A stretch of DNA of 64,000 nucleotides from assembly GCA_030180135.1 (NCBI GenBank), contig CM058231.1, positions 24,679,034-24,743,033 of the forward strand. The letters run 5' to 3'. The notes beneath the pieces are model-generated. The model was not told the origin of the DNA. It saw nothing but the letters and a program-made list of their open reading frames with translations, and did not search any database. Positions 23,417-35,156 of the stretch are shown here, piece by piece. The DNA comes from Orychophragmus violaceus (taxonomy: Eukaryota > Streptophyta > Magnoliopsida > Brassicales > Brassicaceae). Within the stretch, counting starts at the first letter, position 1, and each line of letters begins with the position of its first letter. A program made the translations under genes and the position numbers.

Positions 23417-23552
23417 GCGAATGTCAAACCTGCGACAGAGAAAAACAGAGAAAACTAGTAACCAAAAACAAAAAAATAAAAATCATAGTCTAAACCCTAA
23501 GTTCAAATCTATCGAAGACTCAAAAGAGTCCCCGGCAACGGCGCCAAAAACT
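23333..23552 (-). other. Athila A leader with primer-binding site
   Basis: TGGCGCCGTTGCCGGGGA (minus strand) is at 23529-23546, a few bases from the LTR end. This is the Athila-type primer site, thought to use tRNA-Asp. A pyrimidine tract followed by CAG near 23430 resembles a 3' splice site ahead of gag. I see no matching donor outside the LTR. Confidence 0.85.
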
Positions 23553-24758
23553 TGATAGGTCAGGTTTTATCCCTATTTTAACTGCAAGTGCACAGTGATG
23601 TGAATGTAGTACTTTAGGGTATCGAATCCACAAGGACTCTAGGCAACGATAGATTAAGAACAGTCAAGTTAAAACTAGGAGAAAGCAATGTAATGAGAAA
23701 CTAAAAGCAATGCAAGAAAGTAAATCAGTAGCAAGATTGGTTGTAGGCAATTAACTAAAAGCGCTAAGTTTAGGGAGTTCTCAGAAAATCAGACAAGCAG
23801 ACAAATTATTCAGTCATGATCAAATTAAGCACGGTTCTAGAACTCAAACACAGATATAGAATTAAACAACTTTCGTTGTGAGAATTCTCTAAGCCTAATT
23901 GCAGAAATCCAAATTTCTTTGGAATTCCTACCAGATTAAACTAGCTTTAAGATTAAGTTCGATATGTTCACAATTCAATTAAACCAAATTTCTTTGCGAG
24001 TAATTCAATTGCTCAACCTAAATAGTTCAGATTCTAAATCACACTTTCGTGTCAATTCAACAACCTAAGATCTAGATTCTAAGTGATCAGGTTAGAAACT
24101 AGTGTTAAGAACAATTTAGATCGAAGAACAATTATTGATATGAATCCTTAACTGAAATAAATAAATCTAACAAGTCATGAAATCCTTAATGAGAATCCCT
24201 AAACCTAACTATGAATCTACTCAGACATGGAATATGAAAACATAATCATTGAATTAATAGATTGCATAAAAGAGAATAAAGAAGTAAAGGGGTTCGAAAT
24301 CTTCTCCAAAAAGCAGAAAGCAGAAAGCAGTACAGGATTAGATCCGCCCCAAGCTCTAAAATCTCTCAGCTCTAAGTATGAAAGCGTCTCTAAAAACTGA
24401 TGTAAAAACCTAATTATATAAGCTAATTACATCTTGGGGCTTCTTTGTAATTATCAGGAACTTCTTGGCAAAACTATGATTTCTTCATTCTTCATTAAAA
24501 CCGCCGAGGAAGGCCCATCTCGCTAGTGTGTCGATCGATGCACGATGTGTGTCGATCGATGCATTACTCTGTTTTGGACAGTGAACTCTATCTCTCGGGT
24601 CAAAGCACCAAAATGCTCCAAAAAGCTCCATTAACTCCAATTCTGCTCCAAACGTGCTAATACCTAATAACACATGTAAAAGACTCTAAAGAAACATTAA
24701 AAGACTCTAAAACACACTTATATCATGGTCTAAAACCGGTAAAAACCATGATATATCA
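23553..24758 (-). repeat. Athila A 5' LTR
   Basis: It is 1206 bp, starting TGATATATCATGG and ending CCTATCA on the minus strand. A TATATAAT-type box lies on the minus strand near 24413-24420. A CGATCG motif pair at 24528-24566 (cores 21 bp apart) lies upstream of that box. The 3' partner LTR is outside the window. Confidence 0.9.
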
Positions 24759-25107
24759 AGGTGGTACTTCAACCCGTGGATTTTCTTCAACTCGTGGATT
24801 TCCTTGTCCATTTGCGCCTCCACCTTGAGCTCCAGCGTTAGGGTCAATAACGCGCAGGGATCACAATAATGTTTCCATCAGCATCAAATGGATGTCCCTG
24901 AGCATTGTATGGGTTATTCTGCAAATCCCTCAGAACACCTTCTGCATCTCGAACCAAAATCACAACATTTGGATTCATCATCTTCACTGGCGTTTGTGCT
25001 TTCTTGTTCTTCCTTTCTAACCTTGCAAGTTGTTCCAATCTGAGGTTTATGAGCTCCTTGTCTGGAATACTTCTAGGTGCACGATTAGGCATGCACAAAC
25101 AATTCAC
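24759..25107 (-). pseudogene. Athila B gag, N-terminal fragment
   Basis: It starts at ATG 25107 and matches the Athila A gag N-terminus (LINLRLEQLARLER, LRDLQNNPYNAQGHPFDADGN). A frameshift near 24850 moves the Gly/Asn-rich continuation to another frame. Coding similarity continues to the Athila A border at 24759. Confidence 0.85.
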
Positions 25108-25274
25108 GGCTCAAGCGTATCGATTCAGTTCGTGGGTGCGTCTTCTCTCAAGCCTGAAACGCGCAAAGACAGAACAAAAAAAAATTAGTAACCAAAACAA
25201 AAACGAAAAACCTAGTCGAAACTCTAAACTCAAATTTAAGACTCAAAGAGTCCCCGGCAACGGCGCCAAAAACT

Positions 25275-26460
25275 TGATATGCTCAGAGTTTAATTTCCTA
25301 AGTTACACTGCAAGTGCACATGCAAATGTAGTATATAGGGATCGAACCACATAGACTCAAGAATCTTACGATAAACTGTAGAGTGTCAAGTAGAGCTAGG
25401 TGATGTAAATCAAGAATAATAAATTAAAGGGCAGTAAATAAATCAGTAGCAAGCGAGTTTGTTTTCAAATACTAAAAGCGCTGGGTCAAGGGCGTTCTCA
25501 GGAAATCATGCCATGCAAATCAAATATCAGTCATGATCGAATTAAGAACCGTTTTAGAACTCAAACACAGATGTAAAACTAACCAACTTTCGTTGCGAGA
25601 ATTTACTAAGTCTAAACCCTAGAAATCCAAATTGGTTTGCAATTCCTAACAGATTAAACTAGTATTAAGTGCAGGTTCAATTAATTCACAATTTAATTAA
25701 ACCAAATTTCTTTGCAAATAATTAAATTGCTCAACCTAAACAGATCAGATTCTAAATTACACTTTCGTGTCAATTTATAAACCCTAGATCTAGATTCCAA
25801 TTGATCAGGTTATAAACTAGCCTTAAGCACAATTCAGGTTGAAGAACTAACAAGTTATGAATTCTTAACTGATTAAAATCAATCTAGAAAGTCATGAAAT
25901 CCCTATGAGAAATCCTAAACCTAACAATGAATCTACTCAGACATATTGATGGAAGCAAACAACATAGTATGAATAGATTGCATTAAAGAAAGAGTAGAGA
26001 TTAAAAAGGGGTTCGAAATCTTCTTCAAAAAGCAGTACAAAGAATGATCAGCCCCAAAGCTCTTAAAATCTCTCTAGCTAAAAGTATGAAAGTGTGTGTA
26101 AAACAAAACACCAAAAACCTTAATATAACGTGCTAAACACGTTTTGGGTTTCCTTTGTAAATAACAAAACTTATGGGGTAATTCTGTAATTTCTTCAAGT
26201 CTTCATTAATGTGCTGGAATTTGCGATCTGGGAGCTGTGTCGATCGATGCAAGTGTGCATCGGTCGACGCTCAGCTCGAACTTAGATGGTGATTTCTTCT
26301 CATCACGGCTTCAGCTCCAAATCTTGTCCAAAAAGCTCTAATATCTTCCAAGGTCCTCCAAACGTGTGATAAACACCTGAAAAGACTCGAAAGACACTAT
26401 AAAAGACTTGAATATATACTTATATCATGGTTTAACACATGTAAAAACCATGATATATAA
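25275..26460 (-). repeat. Athila B 5' LTR
   Basis: It is about 1186 bp, similar in organisation to the Athila A LTR but clearly divergent. The outer end reads TTATATATCATGG where TGATATATCATGG is expected. It holds one CGATCG motif pair (about 26236-26275; cores 20 bp apart, the second CGGTCG). Confidence 0.85.
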
Positions 26461-28434
26461 CTATACCCTCGTTGGATGTTCTTCACCCACCGCCATCAAC
26501 TAATGCCACGATGATAAACCCTCAGGTATCGTCTTCTTCCTCTGAATCTTTACGACTCTCTTCTTCCTCCAGTGAGCCCACTGCGCTCTTTCTGAAAATA
26601 GGCCTAACCCGATGCAGTCCAACCCCCAATATTTTGAGCCTACTGCTTTCACTGAAATGGGTCACAATTACCCAGCCCCAACACCAAGTTTCTACTTCCT
26701 CCAACCTCGACCAAAACCAGCCTTCTCAGCCTATTGAACAAGAAATCCGACACATAAAACAACCACCGGAAAATACCCACAAAATGTATACTCGGGCCAA
26801 AAATAAAATTTCCAAACCGATCCAGAAACTAACGATTACTGTTTTAGGAAAAAATCTCGCAGCATACATAACCTAGTACAATCACTTAGGCTCTCGAAGA
26901 TGACTAATGGAGAAAATCTATGTCACAAGAATTTGATGCGTAGACGACTAATCACAAATGGGATTTACAGCTGCCTAATCTGAGACACAATGTTATTTGG
27001 TGCAAGTGGATTTTTACAACGAAATATCTTGCCAACAAAGATGTCGACATATACAAAGCTCGTCTCGTCACAAAAATATTTACGCAACAATACATGGTTG
27101 ACAATGTAGAGACTTTCAGCCCGGTGATAAAATCATCAAAGATACGTCTGGTTCTCGAAATCGCAGTCACAAAATCATGGCCGATTAGACAACTTGATTT
27201 TAATAATGTCTTCCTCTAAGGTGAACTTACCGAAGAAGTTTACTTGATGCAGCCACCAAGATTCGTAGATAAAAATAGACCTGATTTTGTATGTCGTCTT
27301 TGAAAACTGATCTATGGATTGAAGCAGGCTCCACGCTCATGGTATATGTCATTAAAATGCCATCTCCTTCAAACTGGTTTCCAAAACTCTCATGCTGATG
27401 CGTCTCTCTTTGTGCACACTCACGGTACAACGTCAACATATGTCTTAGTGTACATTTGCAATATTATCGTGAACCGGAAACGATACAACCTTTGTTACTC
27501 ATGTGCTACAGCCATTTCAAAATGGTTCTCCATTAAATACCCCCACTGAATTACACTACTTTCTTGGAATTGAGGTTGTTCGGACTCCTAGCGGTGTAAA
27601 CCTGACGCAACAAAAATATATACACGATCTTCTCACGAACAAAAAACATGGCAGATGTGAAACCGTCGTAAACACCACTACCGGCCTCACCGAAATTGTC
27701 TATCAACTCAGGTACCAAACTCACAGGTGGTTCACAATATAGGTCAATGGTCAAGAATATCAAATATCTAGCTTTCATAAGGTCATACATATCTTATGCA
27801 GTGAATCGTCTTTCACAATTTATGCATCAACCCACAATTGATCATTGGCAAGCGGAAAAAGGTTTCTTTGATATCTCGTCGGCACACCTACACATGGGAT
27901 CACACTTCACGAAGATTCTGAATTCTTGCTACATGCATTCTCTAACGCGGATTGAGCCGGTGATACTGATGATTTTGTTTTCACCAATGCTTACATAATC
28001 TTCCTCGTCGACTGGGGCAAAGTATGGTTCAGTGGCTAACACAGCTACAGTGGTAACTTGGTTATGCTCTCTCCTCACTTAACTTGGCTCACTCTTACAT
28101 CTTGTCCGGTTGTAAATTGTGATAACATCTGCGCGACATATCTATGTGTGAATCCGGTTTTTCATTCCAAGATGAAACACATTACCCTTGATTATCAATT
28201 TATACAAAACTCGATTCAGCCAATCTTTTGCGCGTCTCACACCTCTCCACTCATGATCAGCTTGTGATGCATTCACTACAAAAAAACAGGTTTTTTGCGA
28301 CTCTAAGTTGCGACTAAATAGCGACTATTTACGCAGTCGCTAAAACCCTGTTTTCTTGTAGTGATTGACTAAAATACTTCCATTCTGCACAGTCCAAAAT
28401 CGGAGTGTTCTCAGCTCTTCCGTCTTGAGGGGGG
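26461..28434 (+). pseudogene. Old Ty1/copia relic: pol from reverse transcriptase to RNase H end
   Basis: Fragments in several frames are recognisable: the linker before reverse transcriptase (MYTRAKNKISKPIQKL), reverse transcriptase (DIYKARLVT, LIYGLKQAPRSWY, HYFLGIEVVRT, LTQQKYIHDLL), and a decayed RNase H ending near 28434. Gag and integrase are missing on the left, where Athila B begins. Many stops and frameshifts mark it as much older than Copia 1-3. A CACTA MITE sits inside its last codons (28274-28363). Confidence 0.85.
28274..28363. mobile_element. CACTA-type MITE (90 bp)
   Basis: It starts CACTACAAAAAAACAGG and ends CCTGTTTTCTTGTAGTG, giving near-perfect inverted ends of the CACTA class. 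It is flanked by the 3 bp duplication ATT (28271-28273 and 28364-28366). The interior is nearly palindromic (repeats of GCGACT and AGTCGC), so it would fold into one hairpin. It has no coding capacity. Confidence 0.9.
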
Positions 28435-28560
28435 TGTAACATAATATACTATTAGGGATTGAAAAGTAAATTATTGTTCTGTCAAAACCGTACGACAATA
28501 TCTTATATCTCTGTATAAATAGCTTTAACTATTGTTATTAAGTGAATAGGAAAATCAAAA
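28435..28560 (+). repeat. 3' LTR remnant of the copia relic
   Basis: It follows a purine tract TTGAGGGGGG and starts TGTAACATAATATAC. A TATAAATAG box is at 28514-28522. The right boundary is uncertain. Confidence 0.6.
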
Positions 28561-29349
28561 CACCTTTAACTTGCTGGTTCTTCATTTAGTTAATATAGGT
28601 TTTCTGTCATGACACTTGTTCCTCAATACAGTGTAACTCTATGCTAAATAGGTTTTCTACCTCTTCTCTTATGATTATGGAATTCTAATTTCGTTACTTG
28701 ATTGTACCAGTTTCTTGAACAGAATATTTTTGATAAAGAATCTTTAGTTTTGTTTCTTTAATGGTATTTTTTTCACAGCAATGAGATTAGATATGCTACT
28801 GAAACTCGTATTAATGATTGGTGGTTGCTTTTTTTTTAATATTTTGTCCTTAGATGTCATTTTCGATTACCAATGGAACGTGTGCATAGGCCATTTATTT
28901 AGCAGAAATGCTTGGTTGATTCTTGGCTCGTTTGGTTCTACGGCCTTCCTAAAGTTAAAATATGGTAGACCAGGTCCAACGTGTAGTGCATTTTCTGAGT
29001 CTTATTCTCTCACAATTTTGTGGGTCATAGAATTAGATTGGACGACCCTTATTTCATTATCATCTACCTGTTTTATAGCTTCTGCACGTGCATGGTGGAT
29101 TTGAGATTACAATGTCGAAAGTGACTTGAGAATCACATCTACGTGAAGGCGGTCCTCTCTTAGCAAGCTGCCAGCTAAAAAATCTTTGTTGTTTTCTGCT
29201 CCCAATTCAATGTGCCTCAATAAGCCTTTCAGTCATTTTCTAAGACTTTAAACTGTATATCGATTGACTCTGTTATTGAGCTTTTGACTCGCTATAGTAG
29301 ATTACTAGTAGTATAAACTCTTCGGCGTCTTTTTGTTTTTATGATTCAT
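28561..29349. other. No recognised gene
   Basis: Moderately AT-rich DNA. A 107-codon frame at 28781-29104 (plus strand) has no recognisable domain and no gene-like context. Nothing here can be supported. Confidence 0.5.
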
Positions 29350-29580
29350 ATATGGGCAAATCCCAAAAATAGCACAAACAACATATCTTGTCACAAATAT
29401 AGTAACAAGGAAGAAAAATCATAAAAATAGCACAAAACATGTTTTGTCATTAAATTAGCCTTAATCCTTAACCTTAAATATTAAACCCTAAACCCTAAAT
29501 ATTAAACCCTAAACCCTTAAATAATAAACCCTAAACTCTAAATAATTGACCATAAACCCTAAATTATATAATGCTATAAA
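29350..29580. repeat. Telomere-like AAACCCTAA repeats in a probable MULE-like terminus
   Basis: A stretch reading GGGCAAATCCCAAAAATAGCAC resembles the ends of a common Brassicaceae terminal-inverted-repeat family, from memory. About 110 bp further on are irregular AAACCCTAAA units (about 29470-29575) separated by TATTAA or TAAT. The units resemble the plant telomere repeat CCCTAAA but are degenerate. Confidence 0.55.
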
Positions 29581-30147
29581 AGTCTTTTTAATTAAAATAA
29601 TACTAAAAATGTAAATTATTTTCACAAACCTGATCTTCTATAGTATTTTATGCTATGGAAAGTTTTTGTGAAGGTTGATAATGACATATTTTTGAATGAT
29701 TGAAATTTGTTCTTTAAAAAAAGAATCATGTGAAGGCATTGAAAGCAGCAACTCTTAACAAGCAATGCTACGGTGTGTGTTAGCTACTATGGGGCCACAC
29801 CTTTGAACAATTTGGTAAAACCGTAGAAACTCATGTTTTGTCCGAACTCAAATCGTTTGGATCTGTAGTTTGAATGAATAACTCCCATACATGTTTTACA
29901 TTTTAATGGCTACGGATTATTGAATTGTTCCCTCTGTTTGTGTTGAAACGGAGTATGTGCAGAAAAGGTAGATATTATTAGCATAGCTCCAATGCAGATA
30001 AAGTTACAGAAACGGGATTTGCTTTAAGCAAAAACACAATCCTGTTAAAGAAAGCAATGCAATTACACATACACATCAAATGAAGGTAAACAACAACATG
30101 GTCTGGATATAGCAATAGAAATTAAAACCAGTATTGAATTGAGTGTC
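29581..30147. other. Intergenic region and 3' side of SOFL
   Basis: No reading frame or repeat can be supported. The part nearest 30147 is expected to hold the SOFL 3' untranslated region. Confidence 0.5.
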
Positions 30148-30585
30148 TTATTTGGTTTTGTTCACCTTGCCTCTACTTCGAACAAGACTAGCTGCAGTGG
30201 TTCTTGTTCTACCCTTGAACTCAGATTCTTCTTCTTCTTCGTCGCTGAATTTTTCACAAGTTTTGTTCTTTGTCTGATGATTGACTTGTTTGGCATTACT
30301 ATTCTTTGCAGCTGCATGATTCTCCTTGTTCCTTGGAAGCTGAGTGCAAGGCCATGAAGATGCATCAGAAGTCATTGAATCATCGCTCCCATTTTCACTA
30401 CTTTCATCATCACCATCATCATCGACATCTTTTACATGTAAATCATGATCATCATCATCATATTCTTCGTAGACAACTTCAGAGTGATGGTTTCCATGGA
30501 AGGTGTCTTCTATATACATAGTCCATCCTGATTCACAACTACTCTTCTCCTCAGCAGCCCCTCCATGTATTCTTGGAGACTCCAT
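30148..30585 (-). CDS. SOFL: SOB FIVE-LIKE (SOFL) family protein
   Basis: This is a 145-residue protein in a single exon. I start it at ATG 30583-30585 (GGCAATGGAG, G at -3 and +4). The N-terminus has the SOFL signature SSCESGWTMYIEDTFHG. Acidic runs follow (EEYDDDDHD, DVDDDGDDESSENGSDD), then SMTSDASSWP and a basic tail (FKGRTRTTAASLVRSRGK). The family is plant-specific; Arabidopsis SOB5 and SOFL proteins are linked to cytokinin responses, with no known enzymatic domain. The sequence looks closest to the Arabidopsis SOFL5 type, from memory. No defect is seen. It is the only clearly conventional host gene here. Confidence 0.85.
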   Translation of the reverse strand: MESPRIHGGAAEEKSSCESGWTMYIEDTFHGNHHSEVVYEEYDDDDHDLHVKDVDDDGDDESSENGSDDSMTSDASSWPCTQLPRNKENHAAAKNSNAKQVNHQTKNKTCEKFSDEEEEESEFKGRTRTTAASLVRSRGKVNKTK

Positions 30586-32776
30586 TGCCAACTCAAAAAG
30601 TTAACTTAGCTTCTTTGTTCTCTCTCTTTATTTAACGTTACGTACCTCACAGCTTGTTCCAATCTCTTTACCCTCTGATATAGCCTCTGTGTCTCTCGCT
30701 TTCTTTGGCTTTGCTATTCATCATCAATAAATATCTCTTTACCACATGGCAATTCTAAATCCATTGTTTTCTCTCAATTGAAGAACTACAAGACAAGGAA
30801 AAAATTATTTCTCTTTAACTCTTACTTTTATAGAGATATATCTTACAGGGAATCGAATATTATAGTTCCCAAAACACGGTTCGAACCACACAGACCGTAG
30901 AAGAGACAGAAAACATCAATACCCACCAAACAAGAGTTATCTGTTTTGAGCTATCTCATTAAGTGATGTGTAAGCAATGCTTATTGGTTGACACTCACCT
31001 TTTTGTTTCTTATTTTCTTATTTTCTCTAATAGTCACATGATAGGTTAGGATAGACATAACATTTAGTTTTTACTTCTCTCTCTCTCTCTCTCTCTCTTT
31101 GGTTCGTTCACTGAGCTACAATCAATCCCACAACTATAAAAAAAAAAAAGTCAGCTTTTTGAGGTGGAAATAAGATGAGATCCACTCAAGAAACAAGAAG
31201 GAATATGAAACCCATTTTCTTAATTAGGTTAGGAGCTGTTCCTCTTCCTCATTCCTTTAATACACTCTTTTTCCTTCTCAGTTCTGTCTTGGTCATAAAA
31301 AGTGTTGCAGCCTTTTGGTTCCTCTCTCCTCTCTCTCCCAAAATACAGTTTTTTTTTTTTTTTTTGCATTGAAGGTAACCCAACTGGATTTATTGCTTGT
31401 CTTTTTATCCTTGAGGAAAATGACAAACAGAGATTAGTAAATTACTTTGAACTTCTTGTTTATGTGATGGCTTGGCTTTTCACCTTTTGCATATTTTTTT
31501 AACAGTCATTTGGATTTGTTACAGGCTTACAGCTAAGCAAAATCAAGTGGGGAGAAACCATCTATAACATTAAAAACCGGTATGGTGTTGTAGTAAGACT
31601 TTGACCCTTCTTTAACTCTTTTGAAGCATTTAAGTAATTCAGTTTTTGGACTTTTATGAAAATTTGATCCTCATAGTACACATAATAATACGCATTGTGG
31701 GTCTCACGAGTGGAGATATATTAGGATGTATTAGAATTGTACACATCGTTAATGCCCTTTAAGCTTGTTTTTCTTGGGAGACTCCACTTTGTATTTTCTC
31801 ATGTGGGTCTTTGTACTATCTATCATTCGTCCTACACGTGTGAGTACTGTATTATCGCTCTATAATATCTTTAATTCATTAGGCATGAGATTAAGCTCAT
31901 AGTACTTTGTTGGCCAAGAAAATTTAGAAATATATATAATTTGATATTGTTTCTCTTGGACACTTACGTGGGTAAGTAACTGAGAAGAAAATGAAAAGGA
32001 GTCTTTGGATTGGCTTCACTTTCACTCTTGTGTATATTGATGGGTTCTAGAGTATTAACTACTTATGTTGTTGTTAGTAAATGATGACTCTATGGACTTA
32101 GAACTCATATGCTTTCTCTCACTGTAGTTGACAAGTGCTATCTTTATTTTAAATTACACCGACCAAATATCTATGCTAAAAAAATCTATTGTTTATCCAT
32201 CTTTTCTCATAATTGAAAGATTTTAAGATTCTAGTCTTATTTCCTAATTTTAGTATTACACATATTAATAGACGTGATAATATGTGTGCTGATTGGCAAG
32301 CTAAAAAATGTAAAGAATAGGAGGATTTTGTTTTTCCATATAAATTTGTGGGTTCTATTTGGCGCTCATTCGATCAAAGCTTTGTTGCACAAACTTGAAA
32401 AATGAAGTGTTTGATGTAAAAACATAAATTAATAAAATGTCTTATTAATTGATTGATGTTAAAGAAGAAAGTGGGTATGTCCCTTAGCACCAAACTTTTT
32501 GCTTTACTTTGAATGCCTGCTTTTGTCAGGTATACTTCCCCATGGATTCATTTGTCTCTTACTCATAAGTCTCCCATGTGAAATTATTTATATATTATTG
32601 GGTGTGTGTATACATTTTGGAAACTTCTCTCATTTAAATTAGACACACTACTATACTTCTTCAAGCCTTCTTTCATACTTTGATTGTCATCTTAGATAAG
32701 ATGACAAAATCTCTGATGTAACATCATACCTTTCGATTAGATTTCTCGGCCCATTTTTTTCGTTTTCTCTGTATCA
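30586..32776. other. SOFL upstream region, no other gene recognised
   Basis: It contains the likely SOFL promoter and 5' untranslated region (CT-rich around 30610-30710). A TC microsatellite lies at 31076-31098 and a T17 run at 31349-31365. Small frames around 31175-31500 lack recognisable domains. The rest is AT-rich and non-repetitive as far as I can see. Confidence 0.5.
31076..31098. repeat. (TC)n microsatellite
   Basis: About eleven TC units in the region upstream of SOFL. Confidence 0.9.
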
Positions 32777-32860
32777 TGGTATTCAAAAGGTGCAATAATT
32801 GAATATATATATATATATATATAATGGTATTCAAAAGGTGCAATAATTGAATATATATCC
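32777..32860. repeat. Short tandem duplication joined by (AT)n
   Basis: The segment ATGGTATTCAAAAGGTGC with its continuation into AATTGAATATATAT occurs twice in direct order. An AT microsatellite separates the copies. Confidence 0.8.
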
Positions 32861-35156
32861 TAGGCCTCTAACAAAAAGTAATCATAACTCAGTTAGATAC
32901 AAAATTATTTAGGCATTTGAATGATAGGTTTAGGGATAGATTAGTCCGCGAGTGGTTAATCTATACTATTAAAACAGGAAGGTTTTTTGAAATAAACCTT
33001 TCTCCATGTGTTATATTACAATTCATGCCATTACATTTATTTGATTTTTTAATAATTCATTAAGGGTATATTTGTATTAAAAAAATTAAAGCAAACATTA
33101 ATCTATATTTCTAATTTGTTTCCTAAATAATTTCGAAATCGTTTCTATATTATTTAATCAGACCTATATTATAGAAAATAAAATATAGAAGATATCAGAT
33201 TTAGCAAAACAAATCGGTAATTTAGGAAATTTTTTTGTAAAGTTCCATTATCAGAAAATCCAGTTAATACAAAATTCTAATCATATAAAATATATTTGAA
33301 ATCATGAATTTCTATTCCAACAAAACCTATTATTTAGGAAACAAATTATAAAGTCTAGCCATTATTGAAAAATTCAATTAATATGCAATTCTAATCATAT
33401 AAAATCGAATATATCAATAATATTAAAACAATATACTTTTTTGAACTAAAAAAATAAAATATTTTCATATCTTAAACTTCCAAACTTAAAAATAAATATT
33501 ATTCAGGAAAAAAACTAAATATAAAAAAAATCATAACCTTTGGAAGATTAGTTATACAATAAATAAACAAAATTCTATATTATAATTTGGTAAATAATTT
33601 TGATTCAAATATAATAGGTCCTGTTCCCCTAATCAATTAAAAACTATATATATATAATCAAAATCATGAAACTATTACATCAAATAGTAAATATAAATAA
33701 ATAATGTAGAACTTCATTTATTTTTATAAATAATAAAATAAAATGTTGGTAAACATACACATAAAGCAACAAAAAATGACTAAAATCTAAACTCATAATA
33801 TTTCAAAAATATTTGAAACAAAAAATGAAATCTTAAGAAAACAATAAAAAACTAAACCAAATGTGTAAACCATAATATCTAAACATTTAAAATTAAAGCC
33901 AGACCAAAGATAATGAATTTCTTATGTAATAAAATTGATAAAAATATTAATAAATGTAATAAAAATATGGATTATCCAATTTCAGTGATATATTTTATTT
34001 TGATAAAAAATTAAAATTATGCAATATTAATATTATTCTAATATATAATGATTTAAATTATAGTTGTTGATTTTACGATCGTAGTTTTTGGCGGGTTAGT
34101 CAATCAATTTTCCAAATATTTAGACCACTATAAAATGAGTTAAAAATAGATTATTGTTCGACCATAATTATATTAAAATATTTTGTGTTCATAGGAAGAC
34201 ATGTTAAAAAATATATTAACCAATTTTTTATTAAATAAACATTAAAATATACTTAAACCAATACAAAATGTTAAATAAATAGATTATCATGTTTTGATTT
34301 TCATAAATCTACATAAATTTAGACTCTACCTTTGTCATGCTAAATATTTTATAATTTATTATTTTATTTTTAAATATATTAATCATATATTTTAATATCT
34401 TTTATTTTAAATAAAAAAATATTTTATATTATAATAAAAATTTAATTTTTTTTTATATATTTTCATTTCTGAAGAAAAATATTTATTAATTTCGTATGAA
34501 TTAGTAAAATAGATTATAAAACAAATTTAATTACATTTTAATCTAAATATTCTCTAATTTATGATTTTATTCAAAAGATATTCATAATAGCTTTTCAGTA
34601 TATTTTTGTTTGGAGTATAAATATATATTTTTTATATTATAACAAAATATTTTAAAAAATATTTTTAATTTCTTGATTTAAGAAAAATAATTACTAGATT
34701 CATTTTTATTGTTAAAATTTGTTAAAAACAATTTTAGTTATATTTTAGACTATAAAGCTAACATAAAAATCTTTATAATTAAACTATTGCAAAACGGGTT
34801 GAAAAATAGATTAACCAATTCAATTATCTATACTATTAAAAAAAACTTTCCATACCGAAAGATGAGTTAAAAAGATTGATTAATCAATTTCAGTTGATAC
34901 ATTCTTAATTTGATAAAATCTTAAAATTATTAAATATTTATACTATTCGAATATATGATGTGTTAGATTATAATTGATGTTCTTATGATCGCAGTTTTTA
35001 AAAGGTTGTTTTATCATATTTTTAAAATACATAGATTACTTTAAGAAGAGTTGAAATATAGATTATTTTGTTTCGATTATAAAAAATTTATGTTCATTGA
35101 CAGACAAATTAAAAAGATTAGTTTGTTTAGTTTATAAATATATATATATATATATA

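Larger units (their letters stand above)
1..24758 (-). mobile_element. Athila A: Ty3/gypsy LTR retrotransposon, 3' end beyond the window
   Basis: Read on the minus strand the order is 5' LTR (23553-24758), primer-binding site, gag, protease, start of reverse transcriptase, a large foreign insert (3447-20131), rest of reverse transcriptase, RNase H, integrase, and a 3' noncoding region running off the left edge. The Athila assignment rests on the TGGCGCCGTTGCCGGGGA primer site, the ~1.2 kb LTR starting TGATATATCATGG, and AAGTGTGGGGGA tracts in the 3' region. Stops, frameshifts and altered catalytic residues show that it is dead. It lies inside the gag of Athila B (junction 24758/24759). Its target-site duplication cannot be checked because the 3' LTR is out of view. 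Confidence 0.9.
24759..26460 (-). mobile_element. Athila B: 5' end of a second Athila element, cut by Athila A
   Basis: It has an LTR (25275-26460), a primer site TGGCGCCGTTGCCGGGGA (minus strand, 25251-25268) and the first part of gag, ending exactly where the Athila A LTR begins. The rest of Athila B must lie beyond the left edge. It is itself inserted in a copia relic. Confidence 0.88.

Noticed and set aside
23420..23460. 3' splice-like site before Athila A gag as evidence of a leader intron
   Set aside because: No credible 5' splice site in the short leader, so it is left as a note only.
28781..29104. 107-codon hydrophobic frame
   Set aside because: No domain, start context or conserved neighbour. 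A decayed element on the other strand is possible but not demonstrable.
31175..31426. Small frames around the T17 run upstream of SOFL
   Set aside because: Composition-driven; they overlap homopolymers and have no recognisable features.
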